Below, in pieces: positions 1-5,509 of a DNA stretch of 7,763 nt (position 1 is its first letter; each line of letters opens with the position of its first letter). Source of the DNA: an uncultured cyanobacterium (lineage in GTDB: Bacteria > Cyanobacteriota > Cyanobacteriia > PCC-6307 > Cyanobiaceae); NCBI GenBank assembly GCA_903862155.1, contig CAIOXF010000155.1:1-7763 (forward strand), in the 5' to 3' direction. The translations under genes and the position numbers were made by a program. Under the pieces are notes generated by a model. That model did no database searches, was not told the origin of the DNA, and saw only the letters and a list, made by a program, of their open reading frames with translations.

Positions 1-2
1 AG

Positions 3-338
3 GTCAAGGAACTCGGTGATGTCTCCAAGTCGGAGCTGGTGCGCAGCTGCGGCTATGTGAGCACCAAGAAAGACGGTGGCGAGCGGCTGAATTTCACCGC
101 CTTCTATGAGGCCCTGCTCGAGGCCAAGGGCCTGAGCCTCGGTATCGATGGGAAGGGCAAAGGCCCCGGTGGCCGGAAGCTCAGCTACGTGGCCACCGTG
201 CAGGGCAACGGCAACCTGCTGATCGGTAAGGCCTACACCGCCCAGCTCGATCTGCAGCCCGGCGATGAGTTTGAAATCAAGCTCGGCAAGAAGCAGATCC
301 GGCTGGTGCCCGTGGGCGGTGCCGACGAAGAGGAGTGA
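3..338 (+). CDS. cyAbrB-family transcriptional regulator, 5' end outside the window
   Basis: The reading frame is open from base 3 to a TGA at 336-338, giving 111 visible codons; the start lies upstream. A GTG at 39 is in frame but is probably internal, because the codons before it (VKELGDVSKSEL) already match the conserved N-terminal part of cyanobacterial AbrB-like proteins. I infer that only a short N-terminal piece is missing. The first half carries the cyanobacterial domain (SKSELVRSCGY, then LNFTAFYEALLEAKG). The second half (from KLSYVATVQGNGN through LDLQPGDEFEIKLG) resembles the AbrB DNA-binding fold, placed C-terminally as in this family. The tail is acidic (GADEEE). Known cyAbrB proteins, such as the two in Synechocystis, bind DNA broadly and affect nitrogen, carbon and hydrogenase genes; the targets here cannot be read from the sequence. 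An intrinsic terminator follows 66 bases after the stop, so this gene ends its transcript. The family call is firm; which cyAbrB paralogue it is remains unclear. Confidence 0.9.
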   Translation, partial: VKELGDVSKSELVRSCGYVSTKKDGGERLNFTAFYEALLEAKGLSLGIDGKGKGPGGRKLSYVATVQGNGNLLIGKAYTAQLDLQPGDEFEIKLGKKQIRLVPVGGADEEE

Positions 339-404
339 GCCGGGGCCTGGCTTCGGCCCGCTGAGGCTTGACCTGACCCCGTTGGCGTGAAGCCGCCACG
401 CTCC

Positions 405-437
405 AGCCCGCCGTCGTTAGATGGCGGGCTTTTGCTT
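405..437 (+). terminator. Rho-independent terminator after the cyAbrB gene
   Basis: A perfect 8-bp GC-rich stem pairs 405-412 (AGCCCGCC) with 423-430 (GGCGGGCT) around a 10-nt loop. It is followed directly by TTTGCTT. It lies downstream of the cyAbrB stop codon in the same orientation. The T-tract is short and interrupted, so termination may be incomplete. Confidence 0.75.
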
Positions 438-490
438 GGGATCCAAGTGCTTGAGCCTGTGGCTTCGCTTGTGGTATAGCGACAGCGGGT

Positions 491-526
491 AAAACAAAGA
501 CTCGCCACATTCCTTATGTGGCGAGT
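491..526 (-). terminator. Rho-independent terminator of the tRNA-Tyr/tRNA-Thr transcript
   Basis: A perfect 11-bp stem pairs 500-510 (ACTCGCCACAT) with 516-526 (ATGTGGCGAGT) around a 5-nt loop. Read on the minus strand, the stem is followed by CTTTGTTTT, a good U-tract. It lies 46 bases beyond the 3' end of tRNA-Thr in the same orientation. On the plus strand the bases after the stem are not T-rich, so it acts best on leftward transcription. Confidence 0.8.
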
Positions 527-572
527 TGGGAAAGTTCAATAGCCTGGGTGGTGCCGCACCAGGCTGGATGGA

Positions 573-644
<72 letters not shown>

Positions 645-654
645 ATGTGGAAGG

Positions 655-736
655 TGGGCCGGGCTGGATTTGAACCAGCGTAGGCAGAGCCAGCGGATTT
701 ACAGTCCGCCCCCATTAACCACTCGGGCACCGACCC
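655..736 (-). tRNA. tRNA-Tyr (anticodon GTA)
   Basis: The minus strand folds as an 82-nt class II tRNA. The acceptor stem is GGGTCGG/CCGGCCC with one T-G wobble. The anticodon stem is GCGGA/TCCGC with loop CTGTAAA, giving anticodon GTA at 702-700. A long variable arm has a GGC/GCC stem, and the T-arm is GCTGG-TTCAAAT-CCAGC. The discriminator is A and a full CCA is not encoded. The A36-A37-A38 run in the anticodon loop is the element recognised by the isopentenylating enzyme MiaA, so position 37 is a plausible target of the hydroxylase encoded by miaE nearby. Confidence 0.97.
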
Positions 737-751
737 GAACCACACCCAGAG

Positions 752-757
752 ACACTA
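752..757 (-). promoter_or_regulatory. Possible extended -10 element for the tRNA-Tyr/Thr transcript
   Basis: On the minus strand TAGTGT (757 to 752) is preceded by TGG, giving the extended -10 pattern TGnTAnnnT. It lies 15 bases before the mature 5' end of tRNA-Tyr, leaving room for a short leader. No good -35 is visible at the expected spacing. The position supports the call; the motif alone is weak. Confidence 0.3.
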
Positions 758-778
758 CCAGTCGGCGTTCACCACCCC

Positions 779-1228
779 ATGCAGCTCCTCTGCCTCCACG
801 GCCCCAACCTCAACCTGCTCGGCTCCCGCGAGCCCGGCATCTACGGCAGTAGCAGCCTGGAGCAGATCAACGCGGCGCTGCAGCAGCGGGCTGCTGACAT
901 GGGCGCCGCGATCGATTGCTTCCACAGCAACCACGAGGGTGCCCTGGTGGACCGCATTCACCAGGCCCGCGGCACGGTGGCCGGGATCCTGATCAATGCC
1001 GGCGCTTACACCCACACCTCCATTGCCATCCGCGATGCCTTGCTAGGCGTCGTGATTCCCTATGTGGAGCTGCACCTGAGCAACGTGCACGCTCGCGAGC
1101 CGTTCCGCCATCACTCCCATCTGGCCGACAAGGCGCTGGGCGTGATCTGCGGGTTTGGCCCGCTGAGCTACCAACTGGCCCTGGAGGGGCTGGTGCAGCA
1201 TCTCCAGAGCGCCGCCGCCGCCGGATGA
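779..1228 (+). CDS. aroQ: Type II 3-dehydroquinate dehydratase
   Basis: This enzyme converts 3-dehydroquinate to 3-dehydroshikimate, the third step of the shikimate pathway to aromatic amino acids, in the cytoplasm as a dodecamer in known members. The 149-residue length is normal for type II enzymes. The N-terminus has the family signature LHGPNLNLLGSREPGIYG. The active-site set is present at positions two lower than in the Mycobacterium tuberculosis enzyme as I recall it: Arg17, Tyr22, Asn73, His79, Glu97, His99, Arg106 and Arg110. Tyr22 is the catalytic base and His99 lies in VELHLSNVHAREPFRHHS. Where many homologues read INPGAYTH, this one reads INAGAYTH, a tolerated variant. The ATG start gives the expected N-terminus, although no Shine-Dalgarno sequence precedes it. 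The C-terminus is a GCC-repeat-encoded alanine run. Its stop overlaps the miaE start by 4 nt (ATGA), suggesting an operon and translational coupling. Confidence 0.97.
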   Translation: MQLLCLHGPNLNLLGSREPGIYGSSSLEQINAALQQRAADMGAAIDCFHSNHEGALVDRIHQARGTVAGILINAGAYTHTSIAIRDALLGVVIPYVELHLSNVHAREPFRHHSHLADKALGVICGFGPLSYQLALEGLVQHLQSAAAAG

Positions 1229-1905
1229 CCCTTGCCGCCCTCGCCAGCCCTTCCGCCGTGCCGGAGACCCCCAAGGCGCGGGTCAAGTGGCTGGCGGCTC
1301 CCAGCAGCGCCGCTTGGCTGGAGCAGGCCATCGCCCAGCCCGAGCTGGTGCTGATCGACCATTCCCACTGCGAGCGCAAGGCCGCGGGCGTGGCCTTGCA
1401 GCTGATGTTCCGCTACCCCGGTGATGTGGCTCTTGCCGAAGCCCTCAGCCCGATTGCCCGCGAGGAGCTGGAGCACTTCGAGCAGGTGCTGGCCCTTCTG
1501 CAGCGACGGGGCATCGCGCTGCGGCCCCTGCCGGCCCCCGGCTACGGCGCGGCCCTGGCGGGCCAGGTGCGCCGGGAAGAGCCCAGCCGCATGCTCGACA
1601 GCTTCCTCACCGCTGGCCTGATTGAGGCCCGCAGCCACGAGCGCATGGCCCTATTGGCGGCCCACAGCCCTGATCCGGAACTGCGGGCGCTGTATTGGGC
1701 GCTGCTGGCCTCGGAGGCGCGCCACTTCGGCGCCTACTGGCTTTTGGCCGAGGAGCGCTTTGGCCGCAAGGCCACGGTGGCGCGGCTGAAGGAGCTGGCG
1801 GCGGTGGAAGCCCAGGCCCTCACTGGGGCGATCAAGCGCCCCCACGACGTGCGCATGCACTCCTTTGGGGTTGAGTTGGGGGGCGGAATCCAGAACACGT
1901 TGTGA
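1225..1905 (+). CDS. miaE: tRNA-(ms2io6A)-hydroxylase MiaE
   Basis: MiaE is a nonheme diiron monooxygenase that uses O2 to hydroxylate the isopentenyl group of ms2i6A at A37 of tRNAs reading UNN codons, giving ms2io6A. The 226-residue protein has a ferritin-like ligand pattern: Glu50 (SHCERKAA), Glu81 with His84 (EELEH), Glu134 (LIEARSHER), and Glu164 with His167 (SEARH). This gives the usual four Glu and two His. The frame is open well upstream inside aroQ, but the ATG at 1225 is preferred: it makes a 4-nt overlap with the aroQ stop and a protein of family length. The 3' end overlaps the antiporter start by 4 nt (GTGA). The first 20 or so residues are Ala/Pro-rich and probably flexible. The required partners MiaA and MiaB are not in the window. 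The family assignment is strong because all six predicted ligands are in place. Confidence 0.93.
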   Translation: MTLAALASPSAVPETPKARVKWLAAPSSAAWLEQAIAQPELVLIDHSHCERKAAGVALQLMFRYPGDVALAEALSPIAREELEHFEQVLALLQRRGIALRPLPAPGYGAALAGQVRREEPSRMLDSFLTAGLIEARSHERMALLAAHSPDPELRALYWALLASEARHFGAYWLLAEERFGRKATVARLKELAAVEAQALTGAIKRPHDVRMHSFGVELGGGIQNTL

Positions 1906-3071
1906 GCGTTGGCCTGCAGGGTTTGGTGGCGATCGCCTGCTTGGTGGCGATCACCCCGTTCCTGGCGCGGCTGTTTCAGGGGCGGGTGCCCACCGTGGCC
2001 CTGCTGATGCTCGGTGGGATTGCGGTGGGTCCGGCCGGGTTGAACTGGCTGCAACCCAATGCCGCCACGGACCTGCTCTCCAAGATCGGGCTGGGGCTGA
2101 TCTTTGCCCTGATTGGCTTCAACATTGATCAAGGCACCCTGCGTGGCTCGGCGGGTCGCCTGGGGGGCTTGGGCTGGCTGGCAACGGTGGCCGTGGGTGT
2201 GTTGGTGGCCTATTCCCTCCCGCTAGGCGGTGGTTTGAGACCGGTGGCACTCGTCATCGCCCTGAGTTCCACCGCCCTCTCTACCTTGGTGGTCACCCTG
2301 CGCGAATCCGGCGAGCTGGCCACCCCATTCGGACGGCTGTTGCTCAGCGCCGGCACCTGGGGGCAGCTCGCACCGGTGCTGGCCGTGGCGTTGCTGCTCA
2401 GTTCCAAGGCGCCCATCGCCACCTTGTTGAGCCTGGCTCTGGTGGGCCTGGTGGCACTGCTGTTGAGCAGCGCCTCCACAAGGCTGCGGGCGCTGCGTCA
2501 TGCGCCCTGGCTGGCCGGCGTGGTTGAAGCTTCGCCGGTTACCCCCATGCAGCTGCTCTTTCTGCTGATCATTGGCTTCATCGCCCTATCGGCCTCCCTG
2601 GGCGTTGAAGTGCTGATTGGCTCGCTGCTGGCCGGGTTGGTGATGCAGTCGTTGATCGACAATCCCAAGGACAGCACGATCTTCAAGCAACTCGAAGCCT
2701 CGGCCTACAGCCTGTTTGTGCCGCTGTTCTTTGTGGTGGCCGGATCACGCCTGGATCTGGTGTCGATCATGGCCAACCCCTGGGGACCGTTTTTTTGCCT
2801 GGCGGGCACCTATCTGATCCGCGGTCTGCCGCAGCTGTTGCTCTATGGCCAAGCGCTACCCAATGGGCGGGAGCGGTTTCGCTTCTCGCTGCTGGTGTCG
2901 CAGTCTCTCAACCTGCCGATCATCGTGGGGTTCCTGGAGGTGCAGGCCGGTCTGATGACCCCCCAGGTGGAGTCGGCCCTGGTAGGGGGCAGCCTGCTCT
3001 CGGTGCTGCTATTTCCCGCCTTGGCGCTGTCGTTCAGCACCAATAGCGGGCCTGCTGAATCAGCGTCCTGA
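1902..3071 (+). CDS. CPA2-like cation/proton antiporter, membrane domain only
   Basis: This 389-residue polytopic membrane protein resembles the membrane domain of CPA2 monovalent cation/proton antiporters (KefB/NapA-like). Family marks include LMLGGIAVGP (36-44), LGLIFALIGFNIDQGTLRG (64-82), the SSTALSTLVVTL segment (122-133) and LFFVVAGSRLDL (275-286). About 11-12 hydrophobic segments are visible. It ends near residue 380 without the C-terminal RCK/TrkA domain found in Kef channels. The GTG start at 1902 overlaps the miaE stop by 4 nt and leads directly into the first membrane segment. Where NapA-type exchangers carry a pair of aspartates, my remembered ungapped alignment puts Gly154-Gln155, so the ion coupling is doubtful. 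Arg307 lies in a late membrane segment. The ion carried (Na+ or K+) cannot be told. The 3' end overlaps mtnD on the other strand by 12 bp. Confidence 0.82.
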   Translation: MSVGLQGLVAIACLVAITPFLARLFQGRVPTVALLMLGGIAVGPAGLNWLQPNAATDLLSKIGLGLIFALIGFNIDQGTLRGSAGRLGGLGWLATVAVGVLVAYSLPLGGGLRPVALVIALSSTALSTLVVTLRESGELATPFGRLLLSAGTWGQLAPVLAVALLLSSKAPIATLLSLALVGLVALLLSSASTRLRALRHAPWLAGVVEASPVTPMQLLFLLIIGFIALSASLGVEVLIGSLLAGLVMQSLIDNPKDSTIFKQLEASAYSLFVPLFFVVAGSRLDLVSIMANPWGPFFCLAGTYLIRGLPQLLLYGQALPNGRERFRFSLLVSQSLNLPIIVGFLEVQAGLMTPQVESALVGGSLLSVLLFPALALSFSTNSGPAESAS

Positions 3072-3632
3072 GGGATTGATCAGCTCGGGCAAAGTGGGGA
3101 AGCGCTCGGCGATCGGATCGCCGGTGAACTGGGCCACCCAGCCCTCGGTGTTGTTGAAGAAGCGCAGGGCGCAGAACTGGGGCTCCGGTCCCATGTCGAA
3201 CCAGTGGCGGGTGCCGGCGGGCACCGAGATCCAGTCGTCGGCCTCGCACACCAGCTGGATCACTGCATCGCCCACGTGCAGACAGAACAGGCCCCGCCCT
3301 TCCACGAAGAAGCGCACCTCGTCTTCGCTGTGGGTGTGCTCAGACAGAAATTTCTGGCGCAGGGCTGCGCGGTCGGGGTGGTTGGGCTGGAGGCGGATGG
3401 CATCCACGGTTTGGTAGCCGCCATCGCGCTGCACCGCCGCCACCTCCTCGGCATAGGCGGCCAGGATTGCGGCCTGGTCGGCGCCCTCGGGGAGGCTGGC
3501 GCGGGCCGGCCAGCGCTGGAACTGAATGCCCCACTGCCCCAGCTCCTGCTGAATCAGGGCGGCTTCGCTAATCAGATGCTCGGGCATCGGATGGTGGCCG
3601 CCCTCGGCTGCGTAGATGGCCAGCAACGTCAT
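3060..3632 (-). CDS. mtnD: Acireductone dioxygenase (cupin, methionine salvage)
   Basis: The enzyme oxidises acireductone in the methionine salvage pathway. With Fe2+ it yields formate and 2-keto-4-methylthiobutyrate, the methionine precursor; with Ni2+ it follows an off-pathway route giving CO. The 190-residue protein is slightly longer than well-studied bacterial members. The cupin metal ligands are clear: His99, His101 and Glu105 in EHTHSEDEVRFF, and His143 in PAGTRHWFDMG. The N-terminus lacks a signal peptide, so it is cytoplasmic. The ATG start at 3632 is backed by GGGAG seven bases upstream, one of the few good Shine-Dalgarno sequences here. No other salvage gene is in the window. The gene is divergent from cobI across 61 bp, which must hold any promoters for both, and its last 12 bp overlap the antiporter gene. 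Metal identity, and therefore the reaction favoured, cannot be told from sequence. Confidence 0.95.
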   Translation of the reverse strand: MTLLAIYAAEGGHHPMPEHLISEAALIQQELGQWGIQFQRWPARASLPEGADQAAILAAYAEEVAAVQRDGGYQTVDAIRLQPNHPDRAALRQKFLSEHTHSEDEVRFFVEGRGLFCLHVGDAVIQLVCEADDWISVPAGTRHWFDMGPEPQFCALRFFNNTEGWVAQFTGDPIAERFPTLPELINPSGR

Positions 3633-3639
3633 GGCACGT

Positions 3640-3644
3640 CTCCC
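3640..3644 (-). promoter_or_regulatory. Shine-Dalgarno sequence of mtnD
   Basis: GGGAG on the minus strand lies seven bases before the mtnD ATG, a normal spacing. It fixes the start of this gene, whereas most genes in this window have no recognisable ribosome binding site. Confidence 0.6.
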
Positions 3645-3693
3645 GCCGGTAAACCTGCTGAACTGAGCCTAGAAACACCCCGCCGATTCCCTT

Positions 3694-4470
3694 TTGCCGG
3701 CCCTTTCCCCCTCTGCGCAGCCCGGTGGGCCCAGCCTCGCTTTGGTGGGCGTGGGGCCGGGAGATCCCCAGCTGCTCACGGTGGCGGCGGTGAAGGCGAT
3801 CGAGGCCGCGGATGTGGTGGCCTACCCGGTCGCGCGCGAGGGCGCCGAGGGCATGGCCGCGGCAATTGCGGCCCCCTGGATCGGCGCCGGTCAGCGCCGC
3901 CTGCCGCTGCTGTTTCCGATGGTGACCGAGGCCGAGCCCCGCATCGCCGCTTGGCACGCGGCCGCCGATGCCCTGGCTGCAGAAGTGGCGGCTGGGCAGG
4001 AGGTGGTGTTGCTGTGCGAGGGCGATGTGTCGCTGTTTGCCAGCAGCTCCTATGTGCTGATGGCGTTGCGCCAGCGCCATGCCGCGTGTCCGCTGCGCCT
4101 GATTCCGGGGATCCCGTCGGCCTGTGCTGCTGCGGCCGCCGCCTCCAGCCAGGGGCTGGCCTGGCCGCTGGCGCTGCAGCAGGAGGGCCTCTTGATCCGG
4201 CCCACGCCGGATGGAGCCGCCGAGCTGGAGATGCTGCTCGATCGCTCAGCCCAGGAGGGCACGGTGCTGGCCCTGCTCAAGCTGGGACGCCGCTGGCACT
4301 GGGTGCGGCCGCTGCTGGAGGCGCGCGGACTGTTGGAGGGCTCGCTGTTTGCCCAGCGGGTGGGCTGGCCCGATCAGTCGCTGGCGCCGGCCTCAGCCGT
4401 GCCGGCTGAGGAGCAGCCCTACTTCTCGCTGTTGCTGGTGCGTCAGGGCTGGCCGGCGGTGTTGCCTTAG
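3694..4470 (+). CDS. cobI: Precorrin-2 C20-methyltransferase
   Basis: CobI/CbiL transfers methyl from S-adenosylmethionine to C20 of precorrin-2, an early corrin-ring step in cobamide (B12 or pseudocobalamin) synthesis. The 258-residue protein has the tetrapyrrole methylase layout: LVGVGPGDPQLLT near the N-terminus (18-29), CEGDVSLFASSSYVLM (108-123) in the SAM site, and LIPGIPSACAAAAAASSQGL (136-155). Length fits the family. The start is uncertain. A stop codon at 3670-3672 bounds the frame and there is no ATG before the GVGPGD motif, so the TTG at 3694 is the best choice. A later TTG or GTG near 3739-3742 would cut into the conserved strand. The first 13 residues are Pro/Ser/Gly-rich and not conserved in type. 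It is divergent from mtnD, and its TAG stop interlocks with the TAA of the convergent dus gene. Specificity for C20 rather than another corrin position rests on overall resemblance to CobI, not on one motif. Confidence 0.88.
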   Translation: MPALSPSAQPGGPSLALVGVGPGDPQLLTVAAVKAIEAADVVAYPVAREGAEGMAAAIAAPWIGAGQRRLPLLFPMVTEAEPRIAAWHAAADALAAEVAAGQEVVLLCEGDVSLFASSSYVLMALRQRHAACPLRLIPGIPSACAAAAAASSQGLAWPLALQQEGLLIRPTPDGAAELEMLLDRSAQEGTVLALLKLGRRWHWVRPLLEARGLLEGSLFAQRVGWPDQSLAPASAVPAEEQPYFSLLLVRQGWPAVLP

Positions 4471-5471
4471 GCCAGATCCAGGCTGCCGTAGGCCTGATCC
4501 AGCAGCGCCAGGGCATCCGCTGGCGTGGGGGCGCGCATCAGGGCGTGGCGCAGCTGGGGGGCGCCGGGGAAGCCGGTGCAGGTCCAGCCCATGTGTTTGC
4601 GGGCGATCAGCAGGCCGTGGTTGCCCTTGGCCGCCACCAGGGCCAGCAGTTGCTCCCGGGCCAGGGCGATGCGCTCGGCGGCACTGGGGGTGGCGGGCAC
4701 CGGCCGGCCATCAAGGGCGGCATCGATCTGGCCCACCAGCCAGGGGCTGCCCATCGTGCCCCGGCCCACCATCACCCCATCGGCACCCGTGACGTCCAGG
4801 CAGCGCAGGGCGTCATCGGGGCTGTTGATGTCGCCGTTGGCGATCACCGGGATCCTCAATGTCCGCTTCACGGCGGCGATGGCCTGCCAATCGGCCTGGC
4901 CCTTGAAGCCCTGTTCGCGGGTCCGGCCATGCAGGGTGAGTAGTTGGGCGCCGGCGTGTTGCAGCTGGCGGCACCAGGTCACGGGATCGGCGTCGCTGCC
5001 GCACCAGCCCAGGCGTGTCTTCACTGTCACGGGAATGCTCACCGCCCCCGCCACCGTGTCCATGATGCGGGCGGCCAGATCGGGCTCGCGGATCAGGCCG
5101 CTGCCGCCCCCTTTCTTGGCGATTTTCTTCACCGGGCAGCCCATGTTGATATCGATCAGGAAGGCGCCAGCCGCCTCCGCCCGCCGCGCTGCTTCGGCCA
5201 TCGCCTGGGGCCGGTAATCAAACAACTGCACGCCGATCGGCCCGGCTTCCTGGCCCAGTTCCTCCACCTTCTGCAGTCCGTAGCCCAGCTCCAGGCTGGT
5301 GGCGTTCACCATCTCGGTGAACAGCAGGGCATCGGGGGCCCAGCGGCGCACCAGGCCCCGGAAGATCCGGTCGCTTACGCCGGCCAGGGGCGACTGCAGC
5401 ACCCGGCAGCGCAGCTGGCGCGGGCCGATCGCCAGGGGTGAGCCAGCTGTTGCGGAGATGGTGGCGATCAT
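4467..5471 (-). CDS. dus: tRNA-dihydrouridine synthase (DusB/NifR3-like)
   Basis: Dus enzymes are FMN- and NADPH-dependent and reduce uridines in the tRNA D-loop (or variable loop) to dihydrouridine. The 334-residue protein has a TIM-barrel Dus domain followed by a short helical tail. Visible marks are QSPLAGVSDRIFR (26-38), the catalytic Cys112 in NMGCPVKKIAKKGGGSGL, Lys151 in VKTRLGW, His181 in LHGRTREQGFKG, ANGDI (211-215) and VGRGTMGSPWL (235-245), which belong to the FMN and tRNA-binding regions of the family. The ATG start at 5471 leaves about 20 residues before the barrel, which is usual. The gene faces cobI and the two stop codons interlock over 4 bp. Upstream it is divergent from the DUF1823 gene with only 38 bp between starts, or with overlap if that gene starts earlier. 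Which uridine positions are modified cannot be told from sequence. Confidence 0.95.
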   Translation of the reverse strand: MIATISATAGSPLAIGPRQLRCRVLQSPLAGVSDRIFRGLVRRWAPDALLFTEMVNATSLELGYGLQKVEELGQEAGPIGVQLFDYRPQAMAEAARRAEAAGAFLIDINMGCPVKKIAKKGGGSGLIREPDLAARIMDTVAGAVSIPVTVKTRLGWCGSDADPVTWCRQLQHAGAQLLTLHGRTREQGFKGQADWQAIAAVKRTLRIPVIANGDINSPDDALRCLDVTGADGVMVGRGTMGSPWLVGQIDAALDGRPVPATPSAAERIALAREQLLALVAAKGNHGLLIARKHMGWTCTGFPGAPQLRHALMRAPTPADALALLDQAYGSLDLA

Positions 5472-5509
5472 CGTGCTGTGATTCTCGGGCTCCAGGCCCC
5501 GTCCTCCCT

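Noticed and set aside
39..41. GTG as the start of the cyAbrB gene
   Set aside because: The frame stays open to the window edge, and the codons before the GTG already encode conserved cyAbrB residues, so the true start is outside.
438..490. Possible small RNA or gene between the two facing terminators
   Set aside because: Only short chance-level repeats are visible (CAAG-TG-CTTG at 444-453; a 5-bp stem at 465-482), with no promoter or coding signal.
1211..1223. GCC repeat at the end of aroQ
   Set aside because: It is a four-unit run encoding a C-terminal alanine tract, too short to call a microsatellite with any role.
1929..1936. HIP1 octamer GCGATCGC, found here and again at 5586-5593
   Set aside because: Two copies in 7.8 kb of GC-rich DNA are little above chance and both lie in coding sequence. 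They fit a cyanobacterium but do not mark a feature.
3051..3557. A 13-base direct repeat (CCTGCTGAATCAG) at 3051-3063 and 3545-3557, at the two ends of mtnD
   Set aside because: A single shared 13-mer is expected by chance in a window of this size and composition, and there is no sign of insertion or excision of mtnD.
3633..3693. Cobalamin or SAM riboswitch before cobI or mtnD
   Set aside because: The gap is only 61 bp, with no B12-box-like sequence and no paired helices of the needed size.
3204..4409. A 401-codon plus-strand open frame across mtnD and cobI
   Set aside because: It runs antisense to mtnD and out of frame with cobI, both certain by motif. Its translation is low-complexity Gly/Arg/Ala and resembles no family I know.
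5438..5509. An upstream GTG start for the DUF1823 protein
   Set aside because: The extra 24 residues are Arg/Trp/Cys-rich, unlike the family, and would overlap the divergent dus coding sequence by 34 bp. The GTG at 5510 leads directly to the conserved domain.
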